From: Hydrogenophaga sp. PBL-H3
Lineage (GTDB): Bacteria; Pseudomonadota; Gammaproteobacteria; Burkholderiales; Burkholderiaceae_C
Reading direction: 5' to 3'
Length of the DNA: 64,000 nucleotides
Assembly (NCBI RefSeq): GCF_010104355.1
Contig: NZ_CP044972.1
Span: 2,604,001-2,668,000 of the forward strand
The notes under the pieces were generated by a model that made no database searches, had not been told where the DNA came from, and saw only the letters and a program-made list of their open reading frames with translations. The position numbers and the translations under genes were made by a program. Each line of letters begins with the position of its first letter. Positions within the stretch are counted from its first letter, which is position 1. Positions 53,760-60,343 of this stretch are shown one piece after another.

Positions 53760-54461
53760 ATGTCCGAAAAATACGCCTTCACTCCGCCGGCCACCGTCTC
53801 CGTCCCCGTGGTCGGCAGCACCGAGCGCTTCCCTGTTCACCGCATCTACTGCGTGGGCCGCAACTACGAAGAACACGCCAAGGAGATGGGCTTCACCGGC
53901 CGCGAACCGCCGTTCTTCTTCCTCAAGCCAGCCGACGCCATCGTGGTGGCCGAGCCGAACCAGACCGCCAGCACGCCCTACCCCAGCCTGACCAGCAACC
54001 TTCACCACGAAATCGAGCTGGTGGTGGCCATCGGCACCGGCGGGAAAAACATCAAGGCCGCCGATGCGGCCAAGCACATCTACGGCTACGCCGTGGGCCT
54101 GGACATGACACGTCGGGACCTGCAAGGCGAGATGAAGAAACAGGGCCGACCCTGGTGCATCGGCAAGGCCTATGACCACTCCGCCCCCATCGGCCCGATC
54201 ACCCGCGCAGCCGACGCCGGCGACGTGGACAACGCCCCCATCTGGCTGCAGGTCAATGGCAGCGATCGCCAGCGCAGCACCGTGGCCAAGCTGATCTGGA
54301 ACGTGAATGAGACCATCGAACACCTCTCGGCCGCGTGGGAACTGCAACCCGGCGACCTGATCTACACAGGCACCCCCGAAGGCGTGAACGCCGTGGTGCG
54401 TGGCGACACGCTGGTGGGCGCCGTGGACGGCTTGACCCCCATCTCGGTGAAGGTGGTCTGA
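53760..54461 (+). CDS. Fumarylacetoacetate hydrolase (FAH)-family protein
   Basis: This 233-residue protein has the FAH core: [17 protein letters not shown] (near residue 28), [20 protein letters not shown] with the metal-binding His/Glu pair, DMTRRDLQ and [13 protein letters not shown]. Members hydrolyse or decarboxylate ring-cleavage products such as fumarylpyruvate or 5-oxopent-3-ene-dioates. It lies 66 bases after the ferredoxin gene. A fumarylpyruvate-hydrolase-like identity is a guess; the family is sure, the substrate is not. Confidence 0.85.
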   Translation: MSEKYAFTPPATVSVPVVGSTERFPVHRIYCVGRNYEEHAKEMGFTGREPPFFFLKPADAIVVAEPNQTASTPYPSLTSNLHHEIELVVAIGTGGKNIKAADAAKHIYGYAVGLDMTRRDLQGEMKKQGRPWCIGKAYDHSAPIGPITRAADAGDVDNAPIWLQVNGSDRQRSTVAKLIWNVNETIEHLSAAWELQPGDLIYTGTPEGVNAVVRGDTLVGAVDGLTPISVKVV

Positions 54462-54463
54462 AC

Positions 54464-54494
54464 CCGAGGGTAAGACCTCTGAAATGACCCTCGG
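54464..54494. other. 8-bp hairpin between the FAH-family and TRAP genes
   Basis: CCGAGGGT and ACCCTCGG are separated by 15 bases. No T run follows, so this is a weak attenuator or processing candidate between the two genes. Confidence 0.35.
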
Positions 54495-54545
54495 TCCCCG
54501 CTTATCCTTTCCCCACTTTTCCACAGCCCCCAGGAGACTTTTCAC

Positions 54546-55592
54546 ATGATCCAACGCAGAACCCTGCTTCAGACCGGTGCCGCCGTGGCACTCGGCGCCC
54601 CCGCGCTGGTGGGCCTGGCCCAGCAAAGCGTCACGCTCAAGTTCCACACCTTCATGGCACCGCAATCCAATGTGTGGATCAACATGCACAAGGCGTGGAT
54701 GGACCGCGTCGAAAAGGATTCGGGCGGGCGCATCAAGTTCGAGGCCTACCCGGCCATGCAGCTCGGCGGCTCGCCGGTGCAACTGTTCGACCAGGCCCGC
54801 GACGGCGTGGTCGACATCGTCTGGACGCTGCCGGGCAACACACCGGGTCGCTTCCCGCGCATCGAAGTGTTCGAGCTGCCGTTCATGATGAACAACGCCG
54901 AAGCCACTTCAAAGGCTTACTGGGAATACGTGCAAACGGTGGCCAAGGACGAGTTCAAGGACGTGCAACCGATTGCCCTGCAAGTGCATGGCCCGGGCAT
55001 CTTCCACATGCGCAGCAAGCAGATCAAGACCGCCGAAGACTTGCGCGGCTCCAAGGTGCGCGGCCCGACCCGCCAGATCACCAAGATGCTCGGCTACCTG
55101 GGCGCCACGCCCGTGGGCATGCCTTTGCCGCAGATTCCCGATGCGCTGTCCAAAGGCGTGATCGACGGCTGCGTGATCCCGTGGGAGGTCGTGCCCTCGG
55201 TCAAGGTGCAGGAACTCACCAAGTTCCACAGCGAGTTCGACCCCGCTGGCGGCGCGCTTTACACCACCACCTTCGTGATGGCCATGAACAAGGCCAAGTA
55301 CGCCAGCCTGCCGCCCGACCTCAAGGCCGTGATCGACAAGAACTCCGGCATGGAGACCTCGGGCTGGCTGGGCAAGACCCAGCAAACCGGGGATGTGGCC
55401 GGCCGCGAATCGGCAGTGAAACAGGGCAACACGATCTACACCATCCCGGCGGCCGAAGCGCAGGAATTCCGCCGCAAGGCGCGCCTGGTGGAAATTGAGT
55501 GGGTGCAGGACATGGACAAGCGCGGCTTCAACGGCAAGGAATTGCTGGAAACCGCCAAGGCCTTGATCGTGAAGCACGGCAAGAAGGCTTGA
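54546..55592 (+). CDS. TRAP transporter substrate-binding protein, DctP type
   Basis: This 348-residue secreted protein has a signal peptide with twin arginines (MIQRRTLLQTGAAVALGA), then the DctP fold: LKFHTFMAPQSNVWINMHKAW and RSKQIKTAEDLRGSKVRGP, with the typical PLPQIPDALSKGVIDGC segment. It binds an organic acid in the periplasm. No DctQ/DctM membrane genes lie within the window, so it must use a transporter encoded elsewhere or its partners have been lost. It closes the oxygenase operon and is followed by a strong terminator. Confidence 0.9.
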   Translation: MIQRRTLLQTGAAVALGAPALVGLAQQSVTLKFHTFMAPQSNVWINMHKAWMDRVEKDSGGRIKFEAYPAMQLGGSPVQLFDQARDGVVDIVWTLPGNTPGRFPRIEVFELPFMMNNAEATSKAYWEYVQTVAKDEFKDVQPIALQVHGPGIFHMRSKQIKTAEDLRGSKVRGPTRQITKMLGYLGATPVGMPLPQIPDALSKGVIDGCVIPWEVVPSVKVQELTKFHSEFDPAGGALYTTTFVMAMNKAKYASLPPDLKAVIDKNSGMETSGWLGKTQQTGDVAGRESAVKQGNTIYTIPAAEAQEFRRKARLVEIEWVQDMDKRGFNGKELLETAKALIVKHGKKA

Positions 55593-55603
55593 TGCCTTCT
55601 CTC

Positions 55604-55634
55604 AAAAAAGGCCGGGCCAAGCCCGGCTTTTTTT
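55604..55634 (+). terminator. Rho-independent terminator after the TRAP binding-protein gene
   Basis: Stem GCCGGGC/GCCCGGC with loop CAA is preceded by A6 and followed by T7, 18 bases after the stop codon. Confidence 0.92.
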
Positions 55635-55665
55635 CGTCGACACGCCACCCCGCTAAACTGCTTTG

Positions 55666-56220
55666 ATGCTTCGTTCTCCCGCCAAACACTGCCGCAACTG
55701 CGGCACCCCGGTCGTGATGCGTCTGCCCGACGACGGCGACACCAAGACGCGCGCGGTCTGCCCGGCCTGCCACCTGGTGCACTACGACAACCCGCTCAAT
55801 GTGGTGGGCACGGTGCCGGTCTGGGGCGACACGGGCCAATACGTGTTGCTCTGCAAGCGCAACATCGAACCACGCTTTGGCAAATGGACGCTGCCGGCGG
55901 GCTTCATGGAGCTGAACGAAACCACGGCCGAAGGCGCGGCCCGCGAAACCACCGAGGAAGCGGGCGCCCAATTCGAAATGGGCGAGATCTTCACGCTGAT
56001 GAACGTTGCACGCGTGGGGCAGGTGCACATCTACTACCGCGCCCGCCTGCTCAGCGACATCTTCGACCCCGGGCACGAAACCATCGAGGCACGGCTGTTC
56101 ACGGAAGACCAGATCCCCTGGGACGAGATCGCGTTTCGCACCGTCAAGGAAACGTTGGAACACTACTTCGCCGATCGCCGCCAAGGCCATTTCGGTTTTC
56201 ACGCTTTCGACATCGCCTGA
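55666..56220 (+). CDS. Nudix hydrolase with N-terminal zinc ribbon
   Basis: This 184-residue protein has two zinc-ribbon half-sites (HCRNCGTPV and VCPACHLVH, near residues 7-40) and a Nudix box GFMELNETTAEGAARETTEE followed by AGA near residue 83. NudC-like proteins with this layout hydrolyse NAD(H) or related dinucleotides, and may decap NAD-RNA; it is shorter than E. coli NudC, so identity is uncertain. Two alternative starts, TTG 55663 and ATG 55666, exist. Confidence 0.88.
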   Translation: MLRSPAKHCRNCGTPVVMRLPDDGDTKTRAVCPACHLVHYDNPLNVVGTVPVWGDTGQYVLLCKRNIEPRFGKWTLPAGFMELNETTAEGAARETTEEAGAQFEMGEIFTLMNVARVGQVHIYYRARLLSDIFDPGHETIEARLFTEDQIPWDEIAFRTVKETLEHYFADRRQGHFGFHAFDIA

Positions 56221-56255
56221 CACCTGGCGGTCCGGTCATCCCACACCGTGCCCGA

Positions 56256-57446
56256 ATGACCGCCCCCCGCACCTGGCCCCTGGTGCTTCGCCTGGGCACA
56301 GCCCAGACGCTGGCCTGGGGCTCCACCTACTACCTGCCCGCCCTGCTCGCCCGACCCATGGCCGACGGGCTGGGCCTGCCCATCTCGCAGATCTGGATCG
56401 CCTTCACAGTGGCCTTGCTGGCTTCGGCGGTGCTCGGTCCATTCGCCGGCCGCGCCATCGACCGCTGGGGTGGGCGCCCGGTGCTCATGGGCACCAGCGT
56501 GTTGTTCGCCATCGGCCTGGCCAGTTTGTCGCAGGTGCAAGGCACGATCAGCCTCATGCTGGCCTGGCTGCTCATCGGCATGGCCATGGGCAGTGGGCTG
56601 TACGAAGCAGCGTTTGCCGCGCTGGTGCGACTGCAAGGCACCCAGGCCCGCGCGGCCATCACCGGCATCACACTCATCGCCGGCTTCGCGAGCACCGTGG
56701 GCTGGCCCCTGACCGGCCTGCTGGAGACCGAGTTCGGCTGGCGAGGCGCGTGCCTGGCCTGGGCCGGCTTGCATGTGCTGGTCGGGCTGCCGCTGAACGC
56801 GAGCATCCCGCGCGTGGTGGCCCTGCCCACACCGCCGATGGCACTGGCTGCCGGTGACCCCGTTGCCCCTGCAGCGCCCCACACTCCGCCTGCCAAATAC
56901 ACCGCCTGGGTGCTCTCCTACGTGTTCGCCGCCAGCCTGTTCATCAGCACCGCCATGGCAGCGCACCTGCCTCAGTTGCTGGTGGCCAGCGGCGCCACGC
57001 TGGCCGGCGCCGTGGCCATCGGTGCCCTCATCGGTCCGGCGCAGGTGGCGGCCCGGATGTTGGAGTTCGGTTTTCTGCGGCGCCTGCACCCGCTGATTTC
57101 TGCTCGCTGCGCGACACTGGCCCACCCGGTGGGCGTGGCCTGCTGGATGCTGTTCGGCACGGTGGCCGGGCCCGCCTTTGCCGTGCTGCACGGCGCGGGC
57201 AACGGCATCCTCACCATTGCCAAGGGCACGCTGCCGCTGGTGTATTTCGGCCCGCTGGGCTACGGCCTGCGTCAGGGCATCCTCATGGCGCCCTCGCGTG
57301 TGGCTCAGGCCTTTGCACCGCTGCTCTTCGGCCTGTGCATCGAGCGCTGGGGTGCCGGGGCACTGTGGATCTCGGGTGGGCTTGGCCTCAGCGCACTGGG
57401 CGCCCTGCTCTGGCTGCGCGTCAGCGGTCGCCAGCCCGTGCGCTAA
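56256..57446 (+). CDS. Major facilitator superfamily transporter
   Basis: This 396-residue protein has 12 hydrophobic helices, beginning TWPLVLRLGTAQTLAWGSTYYL. The MFS signature loop is FAGRAIDRWGGRPVLM (residues 64-79). The central linker (residues 190-215) is Pro/Ala-rich. Substrate unknown. The ATG at 56256 was chosen because the open frame extending upstream to 55884 is antisense-like to the Nudix gene. Confidence 0.85.
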   Translation: MTAPRTWPLVLRLGTAQTLAWGSTYYLPALLARPMADGLGLPISQIWIAFTVALLASAVLGPFAGRAIDRWGGRPVLMGTSVLFAIGLASLSQVQGTISLMLAWLLIGMAMGSGLYEAAFAALVRLQGTQARAAITGITLIAGFASTVGWPLTGLLETEFGWRGACLAWAGLHVLVGLPLNASIPRVVALPTPPMALAAGDPVAPAAPHTPPAKYTAWVLSYVFAASLFISTAMAAHLPQLLVASGATLAGAVAIGALIGPAQVAARMLEFGFLRRLHPLISARCATLAHPVGVACWMLFGTVAGPAFAVLHGAGNGILTIAKGTLPLVYFGPLGYGLRQGILMAPSRVAQAFAPLLFGLCIERWGAGALWISGGLGLSALGALLWLRVSGRQPVR

Positions 57447-57766
57447 GCCTGCGGGTCCTGCAGGCCCGCATCGCTCCAGCCCAGCAGCTCGGCGAGCCGC
57501 CGCACCACCCAGACCGACTCGGCCTCGCTCACCACCGCAGGCTCCACGCGCAGCCCGTGCAGGCATCGCGTGAGCACATCGCTCTCGGCCAGGCCCAGGC
57601 TGAACTCCATGTTGCGGGCGGTTTCGGTCAAGAGCTGGGCCATGTCTTCGCACAGCTCGTAGCGCGCGGCCAGATCGTCTCGCGGCAGGCTGGGCTTCTG
57701 GTGGCCGGGCAGCACATACAAGGCAACGAAAGAGGCCGGGATTTCAATCTGGTATTCGTCGGTCAT
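57443..57766 (-). CDS. Conserved hypothetical protein, 107 residues
   Basis: The product is a soluble mixed alpha-beta protein (EYQIEIPASFVALYVLPG near the start, then YELCEDMAQLLTETARNMEF and VRRLAELLGW). I do not recognise a named domain, although the pattern recurs in Comamonadaceae. It overlaps the convergent MFS gene by 4 bases. Confidence 0.65.
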   Translation of the reverse strand: MTDEYQIEIPASFVALYVLPGHQKPSLPRDDLAARYELCEDMAQLLTETARNMEFSLGLAESDVLTRCLHGLRVEPAVVSEAESVWVVRRLAELLGWSDAGLQDPQA

Positions 57767-57845
57767 ACCGCACTGTATTGCACCGACATGGGCCTTGAGG
57801 CACAGTCAGCCGGATCGCTAACGCTACCTTCCTGAGGCACACACC

Positions 57846-58004
57846 ATGGGTATCTGGCTTGAACTCGGTATCTTTCTGGTGGTCCTCGCCTGGGGCCTCT
57901 GGCAGCTCCACGACGTGAAGAAGGTCATTCGCGAGCGCGAGCAGCGCCAGGCTCGCGAACAAGCCGCGGCGGCGGCCGCTCCGGCAACGCGGGACGAACA
58001 GTGA
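57846..58004 (+). CDS. Small single-span membrane protein, 52 residues
   Basis: MGIWLELGIFLVVLAWGLWQ is one hydrophobic helix followed by an amphipathic, Arg/Lys/Glu/Ala-rich tail (KVIREREQQRAREQAAAAA). The stop overlaps the next gene's GTG as GTGA, so the pair is probably co-translated. It resembles short cytochrome-oxidase-assembly or CcoQ-like proteins in shape only; function unknown. Confidence 0.65.
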   Translation: MGIWLELGIFLVVLAWGLWQLHDVKKVIREREQRQAREQAAAAAAPATRDEQ

Positions 58005-58579
58005 GCCATGCCGCGACACGCCTTGTGAAAAACACATCACCGCCCGCAACCGACGACATTCGTCAACGGATCTGGACCGAACTGCAGCGAGCCACCGTGG
58101 ACCGTCACCACGAATGGCGCACACCCGTGCTGGCCACCACCGGGCTGGACGGGCTGGCTCAGGCGCGCACGGTGGTGCTGCGCGCGGCCAACGCATCCAC
58201 CTCACAACTCGTCTTTTTCACCGACAGCCGCAGCCCCAAGGCAAGCGAGCTCCACGCAACACCCGCTGCCGCTTTCGTGTTCTGGAGCAAGCGCCTGAAC
58301 TGGCAGTTGCGTGCGCGGGTTCTGACCAAGCTTCACAGCAAGGGAGACATGGTCGAGTCGGCATGGGAGCGGATCCGCCAGTCGCCTGCGGCGGGCGACT
58401 ACCTTGCGCCCGGCCCGCCAGGCTCCGCGCTGGCCTCGTGCGCCGATGTCGCGACAGCCGCGCACCACCTGGCCGTGGTCGTTGCGCAAGTCGAAAGCAT
58501 CGACTGGCTGGAGTTGGCCCCCGAAGGCCATCGCCGAGCGCGCCTGAGCGCCAGCACCCAGGAGTGGCTGGTGCCTTGA
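58001..58579 (+). CDS. Pyridoxamine 5'-phosphate oxidase-family flavin protein
   Basis: This 192-residue protein has the split-barrel FMN fold: TPVLATTGLDGLAQARTVVL (near residue 41), LVFFTDSRSPKASEL and AAFVFWSKRLNWQLRARVL, with a C-terminal LELAPEGHRRARL. It resembles the Burkholderiales group annotated pyridoxamine 5'-phosphate oxidase-related rather than PdxH, since the C-terminal PLP-binding signature is not evident. It starts with GTG overlapping the preceding small gene's stop. Confidence 0.82.
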   Translation: MSHAATRLVKNTSPPATDDIRQRIWTELQRATVDRHHEWRTPVLATTGLDGLAQARTVVLRAANASTSQLVFFTDSRSPKASELHATPAAAFVFWSKRLNWQLRARVLTKLHSKGDMVESAWERIRQSPAAGDYLAPGPPGSALASCADVATAAHHLAVVVAQVESIDWLELAPEGHRRARLSASTQEWLVP

Positions 58580-58650
58580 AGAGAAGCGGTGCGGCAAGCC
58601 CGGATTTCCCGAGGTATGGTTGGCTCATTCAAACCCCAGCGCAAGCCAAC

Positions 58651-59124
58651 ATGATCGACACCAACGAACCCGTACACGAAGACCGCCTGTGGAGCGACGG
58701 CCACTGGACAGCCCGCGTGATCAAGAACGAAGACGACGATGGCTGGGCCGTGGCCATGCACCTGGATGGAGGGTCCGAGCCGGCGTTGGTGGGGCCCTGG
58801 ACCATGGGCCGTGACAAGAAGAACCCAAAGCCACTGGACACCGCAGCCTTCAACACACTGGTGAAGACCGCCAAGGAAGTGATTCGGCGATCGGAGCAGC
58901 AATTGCACGCACAACTCAACAAGAGCGTCAGCGTGACGGTCAACGGCAGCCGTTTGAGAGTCGCGCTCTCCATCGTCCCCGACGAGGAAGGCGCAACCGC
59001 AAGCTTGAGTGCCCTGGATGAATTCGACGAGGAACTGGCCCGTGTAGCCGTGCCGACTACCTTCAAATTGACCGTCGACAGTGCGCAAACCTGGATTGCC
59101 TCGGGATTTGAGCGGCCACGCTGA
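58651..59124 (+). CDS. Conserved hypothetical protein, 157 residues
   Basis: The protein has a beta-rich N-terminal domain (ARVIKNEDDDGWAVAMHLDG), a Lys-rich helix (LVKTAKEVIRRSEQQLHAQLNK) and a second beta half (VSVTVNGSRLRVALSIVPDEEG). I recognise no family name. The ATG at 58651 was picked; the long open frame to 58114 is shadow of the PNPOx-like gene. Confidence 0.7.
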   Translation: MIDTNEPVHEDRLWSDGHWTARVIKNEDDDGWAVAMHLDGGSEPALVGPWTMGRDKKNPKPLDTAAFNTLVKTAKEVIRRSEQQLHAQLNKSVSVTVNGSRLRVALSIVPDEEGATASLSALDEFDEELARVAVPTTFKLTVDSAQTWIASGFERPR

Positions 59125-59143
59125 CGCCGGGGCCCAGAAACTG

Positions 59144-59175
59144 AAAAAGCCCGCAACCTTTCGGTTGCGGGCTTT
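59144..59175. terminator. Bidirectional terminator between the 157-residue ORF and tRNA-Pro
   Basis: A 13-bp perfect stem AAAGCCCGCAACC/GGTTGCGGGCTTT with loop TTTC is followed by TTTTT on the minus strand. It ends 10 bases from the 3' end of tRNA-Pro, so it probably serves the tRNA, and more weakly the plus-strand gene. Confidence 0.85.
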
Positions 59176-59185
59176 CAGTTTTCAA

Positions 59186-59262
59186 TGGTCGGCGTGGCGG
59201 GATTCGAACTCGCGACCCCTTGCACCCCATGCAAGTGCGCTACCAGGCTGCGCTACACGCCG
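59186..59262 (-). tRNA. tRNA-Pro (anticodon GGG)
   Basis: The minus strand gives a full cloverleaf: acceptor arm CGGCGTG/CACGCCG, D arm AGCGCAGCCTGGTAGCGC, anticodon stem CTTGC/GCAAG around a loop ATGGGGT (anticodon GGG), T arm with GTTCGAATC, and encoded CCA. It lies downstream of the MerR regulator gene. It reads CCC proline codons. Confidence 0.95.
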
Positions 59263-59297
59263 ACAAGCCTTGAATTATAGCTGGCAAAGCAGGCCTT

Positions 59298-59753
59298 TCA
59301 GGCTGCGTGACGAAGAAGCTCGCGTATTTCAAGCAGCTCGCGTCGCACTTCGTGCACCAGCAGCCCCGTGCCTGCCATCACCTCATGAGTTGGTTCGTTG
59401 ACCACGGGCGGCCCCTCATCGTGAATCACGGCATCAAGGTCAATGACATCAATCGCCTCGTCCTCGTCATCACCGCGTCGCCTTTCGCGCTCGGCCTGCA
59501 CGAGTTCCTGCAATTTGTTGCGGGCGCCGCTGATGGTGAAGCCCTGGTCGTACAACAGCTCACGGATGCGACGGATCATGAGCACCTCGTGGTGCTGGTA
59601 ATAGCGCCTGTTGCCTCGCCGCTTCATGGGCCGCAGCTGTGTGAACTCCTGCTCCCAGTAACGCAGCACATGCGGCTTGACACCACACAACTCGCCCACC
59701 TCACCGATGGTGAAGTAGCGCTTGGCAGGGATTGGCGGGAGCGTTTTTTCCAT
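59298..59753 (-). CDS. MerR-family transcriptional regulator
   Basis: This 151-residue protein has the MerR winged helix at residues 12-80 (FTIGEVGELCGVKPHVLRYW, then RRGNRRYYQHHEVLMIRRIR), a coiled coil (GARNKLQELVQAERERRR) and an acidic C-terminal half. Its position downstream of ihfA matches the conserved pheT-ihfA-merR order of betaproteobacteria. Target unknown. The start at 59753 (MEKTLPP) is chosen; ATG 59762 adds three residues. Confidence 0.9.
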   Translation of the reverse strand: MEKTLPPIPAKRYFTIGEVGELCGVKPHVLRYWEQEFTQLRPMKRRGNRRYYQHHEVLMIRRIRELLYDQGFTISGARNKLQELVQAERERRRGDDEDEAIDVIDLDAVIHDEGPPVVNEPTHEVMAGTGLLVHEVRRELLEIRELLRHAA

Positions 59754-59990
59754 GAAAATCAAGGCGGTACGGACCGAAGCTTGAATTTACTCTAACAAGC
59801 ATGGGTATGCGCAGGAGAACGCGGATTTCTGTGTGAAATGTTGCAAACGCCACCGAGGCCAGGTCGATTCGACCGCTCAGTGCCGATGGCTGACCGTCTG
59901 GCGCGAGGCGTGGAAAAGGTTCGTCAGAGCGGTTGAAAGCACCGACCGCATCGGTCGGAGATTCCCGGGAATGCGAAAAGGAAGCGCGGG

Positions 59991-60317
59991 TCAGCCACCA
60001 ATCACGGCTGTCTGAACCTGTTCCTTGAGCTTGGGACTGGCGTGGAACGTAACCACGCGGCGGGCCTCGATGGCCACCGGTTCGCCGGTCCGCGGATTGC
60101 GTCCCGGACGTGGTGCCTTGGTGCGGATCTGGAAATTGCCGAAACCCGAAATCTTCACATCGGTGCCTTCGACCAGACTGTCGGTGACCAGATCGAAGAA
60201 GGCATCGATCATGTCTTTGGACTCCCGCTTGTTCAGACCGATCTGGTCAAACAGCATCTCGGCCAGTTGGGCTTTGGTCAGTGCTGGTGTCTCCAGGCTT
60301 TCAACAGCGAGTTCCAT
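59991..60317 (-). CDS. ihfA: Integration host factor subunit alpha
   Basis: This 108-residue DNA-bending protein has the HU/IHF fold: LTKAQLAEMLFDQIGLNKRE (near residue 13) and the DNA-binding arm FQIRTKAPRPGRNPRTGE. The N-terminal MELAVESLETPA is a few residues longer than E. coli IhfA. It lies 26 bases after pheT on the same strand, the usual betaproteobacterial arrangement. Confidence 0.95.
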   Translation of the reverse strand: MELAVESLETPALTKAQLAEMLFDQIGLNKRESKDMIDAFFDLVTDSLVEGTDVKISGFGNFQIRTKAPRPGRNPRTGEPVAIEARRVVTFHASPKLKEQVQTAVIGG

Positions 60318-60343
60318 GCGGGGCTTTCTCCATCCTCGTTCGA

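Noticed and set aside
53760..54461. Assignment of the FAH-family gene to a gentisate or homogentisate pathway
   Set aside because: No gentisate or homogentisate dioxygenase lies near, and the maleylacetoacetate isomerase-like gene is 10 kb away on another transcript.
59186..59262. tRNA-Pro as an integration (att) site of a mobile island
   Set aside because: No integrase gene and no duplicated tRNA 3' end is seen nearby, and the surrounding gene order is the usual core order.
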